In this document: positions 11,500-22,294 of the stretch, piece by piece
Layout of the letters: the number at the start of each line of letters is the position of its first letter
How positions within the stretch are numbered: position 1 is the stretch's first letter
Origin: Chalciporus piperatus
Lineage: Eukaryota; Basidiomycota; Agaricomycetes; Boletales; Boletaceae
Reading direction: 5' to 3'
Length of the DNA stretch: 64,000 nucleotides
NCBI GenBank assembly: GCA_038093975.1
Contig: JBBPTG010000136.1
Location: forward strand, 1 to 64,000
Program-made: the position numbers and the translations under genes
Notes under the pieces: generated by a model
Database searches by the model: none
What the model saw: only the letters and a program-made list of their open reading frames with translations
What the model was told of the DNA's origin: nothing

Positions 11500-11560
11500 C
11501 GCCGGACGAGGTTGTCATTCTTCATTAACAAGCACCTCCTGCACCTCCTAATCCCATGGA
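11500..11560 (-). pseudogene. Decayed relic related to exon 2 of the gene at 8501-9126
   Basis: Read on the minus strand, about 60 bases starting CCATGG and running through GAGGTGCAG and CTTGTTaATG align with 8926-8985 at roughly 75% by eye, with a one-base gap. No open frame follows the match. The rest of 11258-11795 shows nothing else. Confidence 0.3.
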
Positions 11561-11795
11561 TCGTAGTAGATTCAAAGCACATGACTGGAACCGAAGGATC
11601 GTAAATGCCAACCATCGATTTGGTCGTTAAAGCAGGATGTTTCTATTCTACATATCGTCCGTCATCGTGTAAGTATTACATGTCCCTCCAAACCTTAACC
11701 CCGACGGACCGAAGAGTCGGATGAAGACAATCGTCCCTCCACTACTGTCCAAAACTCAAGTTAACATCGTTAGATGACGCGGAGCATGACCGACA

Positions 11796-14700
11796 TCAAA
11801 CTACTGTGAGGACACCTGCCGACGAGCTTCGTTTATTAACGATGCAAATCGTTGCGTAAAACTCACCTGTCTCAGGTTCGAAGTCTCTTCGGGTGAGCGG
11901 TCGCCCTTCGAGGATGGTACCCATCTGCGTCTCAATAAAGCCTTTCCCTTTTATTCGAAGGCCAATCAACACCCGAAGAGAAGGCAGCGGGGAGCGTTGA
12001 AACCTCTTGCATGATTGTCCGGGAAGAGAAAGACTCCGCTTCTTTGGTGGGATGAATCCATCGGGTTGGGCCACTGCATCGTTGTCGTTTCGCATGTCTT
12101 CGGTGTATATGCAAAGGAAATGACAGAGACGTTTGCACGCGTCGTAGTCCCTGAAATATAGTTGTCCGGCAAACACGTTGAGTTGGTCGATCAGCTGCCA
12201 CGGGGGGTTCCAATCGCGAGGAACAGGTGGGATGGAGCAGAGTTGGAGATCGTCACACGATTTCATCGATTTCACCGTGCGGGGAGTGTACAAATGAAGG
12301 TGGACGTTTTCGCTGTCTCGGATCATTGTGATCAGCTCGTTCACTTCAAAGGGGCTGAAAACAACGAGCACTTTGTCACTGTCGCCAGAAGAAGCTGAAC
12401 TGGAAACAACCCATTGGACAGGACGCAAGTAGTCGGCCGCCCTTCCCGTAGCTCCAATTACGGTCCTGCAAAAATCTTTTGTCGCCAGCACAGCTTGGCT
12501 CCAAACGCGCGATTCTCCGGTTGCTGCTGGCGTAGAGGAGAGGGTCGAAAAGATGGGTCGGAAAGCCATCGTATGCTGGGGAATGATGCCGGTCTGGACA
12601 AAAGTAACGACATCTCGGTGAATTGAATGGATAGCTGGAAATGCCCTCGGAGGAGGTGGTTCCTTCTGATTCACGGGTCCCTTTTCGTAGATTATCTCCC
12701 TTTCCTGTTCTTCGTCTGCCGCTGTATTTCCAAACAGCGAAAACCCAAGCTCGACACAATGTTGGTGAATTTCAGGGAACAGAGAGGTGATGGTCTGTGG
12801 GGTGCGCGGGGCATAGAGCTCGACGAGCGACTTGGCTTCTGATTGAAGCCAGTGCTTGAACAATCCATCTGGTGCAAGCCCATCTCTGCAGAAACGAGAC
12901 CAAGCATCCGTATAAGGTGATGTCATATACTGGTGCAAGCCCATCTCTGCAGAAACGAGACCAAGCATCGTGTCGAGTGATATGGTCCATCCCTTGATGA
13001 GCCCAATGGGGAGCCCACTGCTGGATGTTGTTGCAGGTTTCGCAAATGACCCATTGTAAGATGTCGATGGTCGTGATGGTATCATCCAAAGTTCTTTTTC
13101 CAGTCGCCGAGCGGATCTTCCGATCAACTTCGAGAGGGGCGAAAAACATGACAGAGTGACCATGGCCTAGCATCCGCATCCGCATGCAACCTGCGACCGA
13201 CAAGCTATTAGGTTTGATAGTTCAAGAGTACGGGATTTGTGTGTACCTTGGACCAAACTATCCTTGGTGACTTTTGGGCCCAGTGTCACCGCCGCTCGGA
13301 ATCCGTTTGGAAACTTGATGTCCGTACCTCTTGTGTGGGCGTGATCAAGATATGCAATGCATTGGTCTAATTGCTGGGCAAACGGAGAAGAGAAGAGAGG
13401 TTCCCTGGTACACTCCCTTGTGAGTACGGTTAATTCGTCGTCGTCGTCGAAGTAAATAACAGCCAGGGCGTCCGGGTGGAGGGATAACCACGTTTCCGCA
13501 AGCTGGTGGTTTTCGAGATCCAGTATCTGTGCGCCAACGTCAAGTAAAACACGAATCTCACGCTCCTGCGAGATGATTGTTTTCACGAATTCCAATGTGG
13601 TCCACTGCTGGCCATTCTTGTCAGCCATCGGTTGATAGGAACTACTCTTCTCCTGAAGAAGGTAGGCGAGAACCATTGCATTAGTTCCTCTTTGATGTTC
13701 GGGATCGCTTTGAGAAATTGACATCGGCAACAGGTATCTACCATCGTTAGTGCCAGAAAATCCTGGAAATCGGTTGAATCAACCGGCTCAACGGCGCAAA
13801 CTGAAACACTGCTCACCAGTCACAACATGGTCTCTCCGCTCCGCTAAATCCCAACTTGAGCCTGAAAGCTTTGAAGGAAACTCCTTGGCTTCCTTTGGGA
13901 ATACGACCGTCGAAAGGTAGAAATCAACCGTAGCTTGGTTCCGAGCGAAAAGAGGGAAGAGGTGCTGGCGCCATTGCTCCGTTGACATGAGGTTAATAGC
14001 GCTCACGTTATGGAGTGAATCTGGTAAGGAAGTGCATTCGTGAACCCAAAGCGCATAATCTGGGGTTGGGTCATCGAGTTTCAGCAAAGTCTCGAAAGCA
14101 ACTCTCAGTTGTGCTTCCGTGAGACCACTGTAATAGTAGGATAGACACGTGAGGAGGATGACAACATCCGGGTGCCCATACTCTGCCTGGGGTGCTGGTG
14201 TATCTTTCGCTCGATAAGGGACCGCGAGCATGGTTCGTGTGGGTGCAAGGCCATAGTCCACGCGCCACCGTCGTTCTTGGAGAGCAAACAACAGAATGCC
14301 ATTGGCCAAGAGACCGCGAAGGAGTAGGATTTGGCTCCACAAAGCCTTCCCGGATCCCCCAAAATGCTCCTCTACGATCTTGGCTGTCGGCAAGGGAACG
14401 TCTTTGGACGAAATAAAGACACGGACTGCGTCCCAGAGGCCCGAGTGGACATGGAAGGAGGTAAATATGGGAAGAAGGCGACTCATGACGTCTTCGGATA
14501 GCCATGATACAAGCTGATGAGCAGCGGCAGCTTGCTGAATGCGAATGTGAGGGAACGATCCAGGTGTCCCACATTCGTATTCTGTTTCAAGGGGAAACAA
14601 CTTCGCAAGGGTAGACGCACGTCTCTTCACGAGCCTGAGAACTTGCTGAGTAGTGGTCCAGCGCGTGGGGACGCCTTCTATATCTCGCTGTCTTCCTGTG

Positions 14701-17700
14701 GTGTAGACCAACTGGAAACGGACGTGGAGAATCTCGTCGCATTCGTCCAGAATATCTCTGGCATGCTCATGGAGCCATCTTTGAAGCTCCAGCAAGGGGT
14801 GGGGAGGTCGAACTTGAATCGCGACTTTTCTTGTGAGAGGTAAAGCTTTGCCAGGGGGGTTGGTGCGATCGCTCCCGTTCCAGACTTGTTGGATGCGCTC
14901 CTTCAACCCACTCGACATTTGACTCGGCGGCGAGTCCATGCCCTCCCACCCCTTGCCCATCCCCCGCCTCTTCACCTGCATCTCCATCCATCGATTTCGC
15001 ATCTTCATCCACTGCTTAGCCCTGTAATCCCGTTCGCGTTTCATGCTCGCGAGTTTCTCCTGAATTCCCCCAAGTACCTCCTGCATCCTCGTCAGTCGCA
15101 CGTCCGTGATTTCCAACTGTTCCTCCAGGCTCATCACCATCTCCCCTATAAGTGACAGCGGATTCGTGTTCTTCACCTGCCCTTCCCGGGCCGTGTTCGT
15201 CTTCTCGAGGTCGTTCCACTGCTCGCTCAGAGCACTCCTTGCCTTGCGGATGGCAGTTTGTTGGTCAGTCATGCGAGTTCGCTGATTCTTCATGCGTGCG
15301 CGCTGTGCCTCCACGCGCGTACGACTCGCTTCCAAGGACGTCTGTTCCGCCTCCGTATGCGTCTTCTGTTCCTCTGTAAACACCCACTGCTTCTCCACGC
15401 GCATCAATTGTTCCTCCATCCTTGTAGACTGCTCCTCCATGGCCATCGACTCTTCTTTCGCACCCCTCAGCCACATCCCGGTGGTCAATAGGGATCCCCA
15501 CATTGTCAATTGACGCATACGCACGGTGCGGTCCCAGTGCTCCTCCAGGTATGTCCACTGCTTTTCCATATGGAACCATTGCTTCACCATTTGTCTCCAC
15601 TGGTCCTGCGCATGCGGTTGCTGCTCCTTCGTGTGTGCTCGTCCCGCCTCCATACCAATCTGCTCCCCCACGTGCACAGACCGGCCATCCATGTGCATCA
15701 ACTTCTCCTCCATGCTGATCCATGTTTCTTCGATGTCCATCCATTTCTCCTCCATAGTCGCAAAATGATCCGCGCTCGTGAGCCGAGTCATGCTTGCCTC
15801 CGTATGCACTTCCCTCAACTGCTCCTCCGTACTCGTCATTTGCCTTTCAATGCTCGTCAGTCTGAGTGACAGGACATGTTCTGGTTGAGCAACCAGAATG
15901 CCATGCTCACGCATGCATTCATCGAAAAGCTCGAATAGGGAAACCATCCGCCCGGCATCGAGCGGAAGAGAGCGGGAGAATGGCAAGTAGTATATTCGCC
16001 TGTTGGTGAGCCCGCTGAGTTGGCCGACAAGGAGTTGGAACATTTGACTTGTTAATGCCTTGGGGACAATGACGCGAACCAGTTGATTGCCATTGGCAAG
16101 CGCGGCGGCGGAGATAGGAACGATCACGGACGACTTCCCTTCGCCCATGTTGAGCTGCATCACTGTATTATTCCCCGAATGTGGTGTCATCATCTCTTTT
16201 GCGATGTCCGCTTGAACACGACGGATGAGGAAGTTGCCTTGTATCTATCACGGACAAGGGTATAGTTTCAGTGAACGTATGTCTTGTCAAGCCACCGGAA
16301 CCCACCTGTACTAGCAACCAATCAGGGTGGTCATTCGCGCTCCACCCATCACATCCCTCGTTTTGAAGTTCCTTGGAGAACTCGTTGTGGAGATTGTCTA
16401 GGGCCAGACGAAGCAATCGGCGAGCACGCTGAAACTCTAGTGCAAGTAGTGCGAACGAGATCAGGGAACCCTTCGAGTCTTCCGAGAGGTCGACGGGGGA
16501 AGTGGATGCAAGACATCGAAAGAGAGCGTTTGTCGTAACGCGCGGCCACAAACCGGCAAGATCAAGAGCCTTCTCTCGATCAGTTTCCGGGCGTAACTTC
16601 TCCTTGAGATAGTCTAGAGCCTCCAAGAAACGACGCCTGCACTGGATGTAGTAGTTCTTGATTGTGCATTTGTCAATAGCAAGGTGGTCGGTTGCGGCAT
16701 CAGCCGAGCTATCTCGAATATGGCTGGCGCTCGTACGAAGGCTGCAAGCATACTGACGCTGGAAGAGATTCGTTGCATTCTCCTGAACGTTGGCTATCAG
16801 TTGATGCAGTGTGTCGTGATCTGGAGGCGAGGCCATGGTAGTGCTGCCTTGACTCCCATGTCTCGGCAGTTTATCGGGTAATTCGAAGGGCGGTGGTGCA
16901 CGCTTTGAGAGTAATTTGTCCACCCCGATTGACCACTGTTGACGAGAGGGTATTTTTGAGGACGGTTTATACGTGTATTGCATGTAGCGCAGTGAGCGTG
17001 ATGGAGTTGGCACCTGGATTTTATTCAGGACGCGTTGGATGTGTGAGAGATGTTTTCTGATCATGGTCTCGTCGGCGCCAGGGATAGGGTCGTGTGTCGA
17101 GCGCAACTCTGGGTAAATTGCGACAGCTAGCAACGTCTGGGCGAATCCTGAAAGGTTTGGATCGCCCGTCGCCAGGGAGGGGAGAGTGAAGAGCAATTGG
17201 AATTGATGGTTTTCTTTCTGGCTGTGTTGAACGAGATTGTATGCATGGATCCAACTTGAAATGGAGGGACGATCCTGCCAAAGCCATGTCCTGTCGTATT
17301 GCAACGAGGAAGGATTACCGGATTTGGAATGCCCCAGTAGTTTGGGAAGGTTCTTGACGAGGTCACCATTGATGGACCAGTGGTAGACAGCGGAGGCTGT
17401 CTTGTACGCAACTTGACCTCTCCAGCTACCCGAGCTACCCGAGTTTGCGTGTCGGGTATCCCAATGGGTCCACAAATGCTTGCCCGCGAATTCGAGTGGA
17501 ATCAAGGATGCAGCTCGTGACAAACTGCGCTGAACGACGTGATCGTCGAAGTGCGGAAATCTTGCAAAGAGGGTGCACTGGAGGTCCTCATGGAATAACT
17601 GGACTCTTTCGAATCGCTCTTTGATCTCCTTGGCAGCAGCATACAACATGGGAGACTGAGCATTGACTGGAATGTCGAGCCACTCCACTGTTTGCGAGGT

Positions 17701-20700
17701 TGCAGTGCCAGCTCGTCGCCGGGGGCATAGTGATGCAATTGAACACAGGATCTCTGCTTCACGAGGCCCGAGCTTCAAGATCGACTGACAACTGGCCGAC
17801 TGTAACAGCCACAAAGCTTCCTCTGTACCTGTCCTGCCCGTCAATGGGTCTGTGCAACACCCATTGCTCGTCACGGCATGCAGGTAAGCAAGGTACAGCT
17901 GGTTCGTCAACCCGACATTCCCAGTCAAGCAGCCCAGCTCGACGTCGACTGTGTACGTCTGATATGTAATTCGATGAAGAGGAGGACGAGGAGTGCTGAT
18001 CTCGACACAAATATGATGACCCTGGCGTTTGAAAGAAACGTTGCCGTCGGGAATCAGGACACGTCGATGATAGAGCTCCTCCGCGATCTGGACTTTCGGC
18101 CGAAGAACAAGTCGGTTAACTAAACCGAACATTGTCCCAATGGATTGATCTTGGTCATAGACCATGCCCCGAATATTGTTCGACTGAAGATCTCCCTCTT
18201 CATCAACAAAAAAGGACAAGCCATAGCGAGGAAGGAGCACCGACATCCGGACCGGTGGTGATAGGGTGGATTGTGAAAAGCCAATTGGTGCGACCGTGAC
18301 TATGAGATGTTCAGGGACGTCGAGTGCCTTGAAGAGAGTCGAAACCATGGCACAGGATGGGCTCCGGATATCAATAAGGGACTGATGACCTTTGTGCATG
18401 TGATATTGCCCAGGCGTGCAATCGATCATCCAGTTCTCAGAAGAAGATTTCCAGATGTTCTCGAGAGAGCGGATTTCGATAATGGGCTTAGAGGTGGAAA
18501 CGTTCAACCAGTGAACATGGCCCTCAACGAGGACTAATGGCAAGTCCGCCCTTAGTTTCTTCCGAGGAATCAACTCGAATGTATCTGCGGTATGATCTTG
18601 ATGTTTCGCTCGTATGATGAGATTACCATTTCGCAGTGCGAAGTATACCTGCCTAGACTTGAGCTCCTGAAGCTCATGTTTCGCAACGCTCATGCTCACC
18701 TGGTGCCCGCAAATCACGTGCTGAGCCAAGAAATCTGTTCGCGGCAGGTCGCTCTGCATCACGTTGAAGATTTGCTGTAGAGGATAAAAACCGAGTGAGC
18801 TAATTGCCAGTGCGTCACCGCAAACCAAGTGACATACCTTGCCAAAGATGAGCGAGTACGTGGGATGCTCGGTAATCGCTTTTGGCAAGGTACCTAATCG
18901 CTTACCATCCACTAGAACCGTCCCATCGAGCAGATTAAGGTGTACCGTTTGTGAGCGTTGGTTCCCATTTGGCATGGTCTCACACGTGAGCCAACGGGAA
19001 TTTGAGGATTCTAACGGCTTCCAATTTTTGGGACCTCGGCGATAAGCAGACCGAAGCCTGCAAATCGCACGATCAATACCGTCGTCCAAAGGATCGTCCT
19101 TCATAGCGTCCTTCAAGACACCTTCAAGAGCAAGGGAGAGACGACGATCTCTGTCAAGCAGTAACCGCGTTTGTGCAGGAATGGTCGAGTAATCACTGGG
19201 CATATTGTCACGGATAAGAATGGCGCAGGAAAGGAGGATCTCGATGGACCTTGAGGAACAGAAGAAGTCGTGGAGGGTTGAAGGGACCCCCCGGATTGCA
19301 TCACGAGAAACGATATCAAACGTGCTGCGGCAGACGGCGGCCGCGTCCAGAAGAAGCCAGCGGTGCTCTTCGTGCTCGTCTTGCACACGTGCATCCATGA
19401 GCTTCTCTGATAGCTCTTGCACCCAGATGAAGGTCTTCTCGCGTACATTTGAAAGAAGCCGAAGAGCTTCTGCAGAGATGTCTGAACCAGGTCTTGACGC
19501 AAGTAAACGGCAAAGGAGGAAGGAAATGGTGGCCATCGTCATCCCTTCCCGCCAATTAGTTTCAACGTCCTTTGTTAAGCATCCAAGCTCGCCTAGCAGC
19601 GCATAACAGAAGGAGGGATCTTGTAACTCTGAATGCCACGTAGAGCACTCTCCTTCAGTGAGCGGTCCAGCTTGGGCAGCCGCTTGAGCGAATAACAAGT
19701 GTACTTCATGACGGCGGAAAGTCAACGCCCTCGAACGAAGTTCGCGTAAGATGTTGAGCCATTGCAGTGAACCACCACTACGCAGGTGACCGAATGCAAC
19801 AAATTCTTGCAGGGAGAGAGCTGGATCGCACTCTGCCTGAGAAGCTAGAATCATATTGGGCGAGTGAAAGGTGGAATTCAGATATTTCTGCAAATTATGG
19901 TAAGGTCCACTTGGAAGGTGATGCGAGAGGTGGGATTGGGCTTGAAGTAATGGAGCATTCAGAAGCGTTTGCTGAGCATGGCTTGGAACATGGTGATAAT
20001 AGACGTTGCCCACGGCCACTGGGGCAACAGGTCTTATGGCACCACGCATCCTTAGTGTGATTAAACGAAGGGAGATGCTCGCTCTTGGATGCTTGACCAA
20101 GTAGGGCAGTAGTGCGCCATCCCCATCGGGTTGGATAACATAGGGAAGCGTGTCCTGCATTGACTGTTGACACGAGCCCACCAGCTCACTGATCACATTT
20201 TGACTGGTGCGTTGATCAGAAAATAGCTGATGACCCAAGACGTGGAAGGTGATTGACCGCCACATCTCGAACACTACGGGACACTGCAATTCAAAGGTGA
20301 TTACTGCAGCATGCAGCGGCTCGCCTGGGATCGGGTATTCGTACATAGGTGACGAGAAGTGATTCCACGGGTGAAACCTCAGTTCCGCGTCATGTTCAAT
20401 GCGAGCCTTGAGTTGCTGAAGACAGCTCGACTCGTTGTAGTACCGGACGGCAAAGCTATCTGCAGTGATTTTACTCGAGAACACCGAGGGTCGGGAACAA
20501 GCGCGAGAGTGGCGACTGGTCAGATATTTGTATGCGCAGGAACGGCGGTGGAAACTCGCAGTGTTGCGAAGGAGAAAACTTTCCAAAGTAGTCAAGGGGA
20601 TTTCTGGAGAGTAGTCGGAAAGGATGGGAATGCGCTTGATAGCTAATTTGTCGAGAGCAATCCAAAGTTCGATCCCAGTCAAGAGCATGACTGACAAAAG

Positions 20701-22108
20701 TTCTGGATTGTTCGCGTATGTATTTTTCGCGCCAGAGAGATATTTATCCGCCAAGACCTCGAGCCGAACACAAGCTTCTTCTACGTCTGTAGCGCGAGCG
20801 ACCCACGCGTCAAGACCCTGCTCAACCGCCTGCTCAACATCGTAGAGAGCAACGTGAGGCTCGCGGCAGTATGCTTCCTCAAAAAAGCCCCCATCAGCTG
20901 ACAGGAAGTCGTCAAGAGTACCGCGGGGAAGATGGTCAGAACGGAAGGCGGCAGCGAGGGAATGGGGGTCATAGTTCGCGAAAGCACTACGAATGTGCTT
21001 GCCGCTGCCGAGGAGTGAAAGTCGGGTGTCGCGAATCAGGTCAAGTTGAGAAGGAGGCGTCCAGGCGTGGGTCGTGCGCTGGGTATCTTGTACCTGTTTC
21101 CACCTATCCTCGAGAATCCCTCGAAGGCGGGTACAGGTGCGGAATGTCGTGCGGGAGAGCCAATTTGGAGCAGAAGATCCAAGCTTGCCCCAGCGCCTGC
21201 TAAGCTTGGCTGACATGAAGTGAAGCAAATCACTGGAGAGGTTGGCGTGACTTGCTTCCGAGCGAGGCGAGACATGAAAAATATCATGAACGTTTTATAG
21301 GAATCGTGCGTAATGGCAGGGTCCATCAAGGAGGTCTGAATAACAACTCTGATCAAGAGCCAAAGGGGTGAGCGACGCCAGCGATCCTGCAGATCATCGC
21401 CAACGCGTTTACAGATGCGAACGACATCAGCCGGGCGACCAACGGCTCGTAAGATGCCTGCGAGGAGTTCTGTAATGTAGCCATCGGGACGAATGTTGTC
21501 CCGATGCATACATGCGATGAAATTTGCCAGTTCAGATCGAAAGAGGGGATCATTGAAGACGTCGTTTGGGATTGCTATGGATGGTCCAGGATACGAGCAT
21601 ATCAGCTTTCCTCTTGCAGCTAACACAGCGTCGGCTGGAGGAGAAACCTCGTATGACTCGTACAGAGTATCTTGTGTCCGCTTCTTGAAGATAACCGCTG
21701 TATTTTGAGCACGAATTAGGAATGCAAGGGTATCTACTGATTCTTAGCAAAGGAACTGTAGGAAAGCCTGGAAAACTGGATCATACCTCCTGCTTCCATC
21801 CCAATGAGCTGACTTATAACAAGTTCCCTGTCCATGACCCTAGGCGCAACAGAGGCTTGGAGGTGGTCTAATATCCCTATAATAACATTCCACCGAGTCC
21901 TCTCGGCATCGGTGAGGAACTCTGAGGTGTGATAGGCGCGGGCAGCAGCGAGAACTGCTTTGGCTAGGAAATGGTCGTGGTCTTCGGAAACCGAGGTTAG
22001 CTGAGGTGGGGGAGCTTTGGCGCCTGGCAATTTCAAAGGACAGAACACATGAGTAATGACATATTCCAATGTGTGAGATTCTCCAGCGGGAAACACGGAT
22101 TTGAACAT
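11796..22108 (-). CDS. Giant DUF3638/DUF3645-family protein, with two apparent frameshifts
   Basis: About 3,300 residues. The N terminus (ITHVFCPLKLPG, then LAFLIRAQNTAVIFKK) matches the DUF6606-type start of this fungal family. The core has a P-loop, LNMGEGKSSVIVP (about 16134), and an acidic box, LDECDEILH (14733-14747), like helicase motifs I and II. The C-terminal part has GCMRMRMLGHGHSVMFFAPL and ETCNNIQQWAPHWAHQG. Family members are annotated in databases as ubiquitinyl hydrolases; I see no proven protease motif. Introns are clear at about 21736, 16194-16255, 13731-13787 and 13204-13260. Two places change frame without an intron: about 21265 (one base missing) and 12871-12969 (a 61-base tandem duplication). 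It may therefore be a recent pseudogene, or these are assembly errors. The start at 22108 (MFKSVF) is chosen because it leads straight into the family N terminus. Confidence 0.8.
12870..12970. repeat. 61-bp tandem duplication inside the giant gene
   Basis: A 38-base stretch starting GGTGCAAGCCCATCTCTGCA occurs at 12871 and again at 12932. The 61-base offset is not a multiple of three. The family-conserved protein sequence before it (ETCNNIQQW...) and after it (LFKHWLQSEAKSLVELY) is therefore in different minus-strand frames. I found no intron that would remove the extra copy and restore the frame. Confidence 0.85.
14930..15860 (-). repeat. Degenerate 21-bp coding repeat giving a ~300-residue heptad insertion
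   Basis: Within the giant gene, the protein between the P-loop and the acidic box consists of about 40 imperfect seven-residue units of the type xEEQWxx (MEEKWMD, IEETWIS, MEEKLMH, MEEQSTR, MEEQLMR). At the DNA level this is a degenerate 21-base repeat. The sequence predicts a long charged coiled coil. The flanks on both sides (AQPEHVLSLRL and QRWLHEHARDILDECDE) are family-conserved, so this looks like an insertion. Confidence 0.8.
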
Positions 22109-22294
22109 ACGGAAGTGGTAAACAAGAGAGTTGTTGGCGTTCAATTAAATAGTTCAAGTTGAAGCCGAATACTGAGTACTGAACCTCCCACGAGGCCAAC
22201 ACGAGGCTAACGTACAGCACTGCCAGCATCGAATTCAGGGTAAGTACTACGCTGTACTACGCCATGAAGATCCAGCCCTCCTCCTCCCCACTGT

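Noticed and set aside
13980..14580. Possible separate minus-strand gene (167 codons, MWDTWIVPSH)
   Set aside because: Out-of-frame shadow of the giant gene, whose own frame is family-conserved here.
15150..15870. Several plus-strand open frames rich in Cys, Ser and His across 14.8-15.9 kb
   Set aside because: They are antisense shadows of the 21-base heptad repeat in the giant gene; the periodic composition keeps stops out of other frames.
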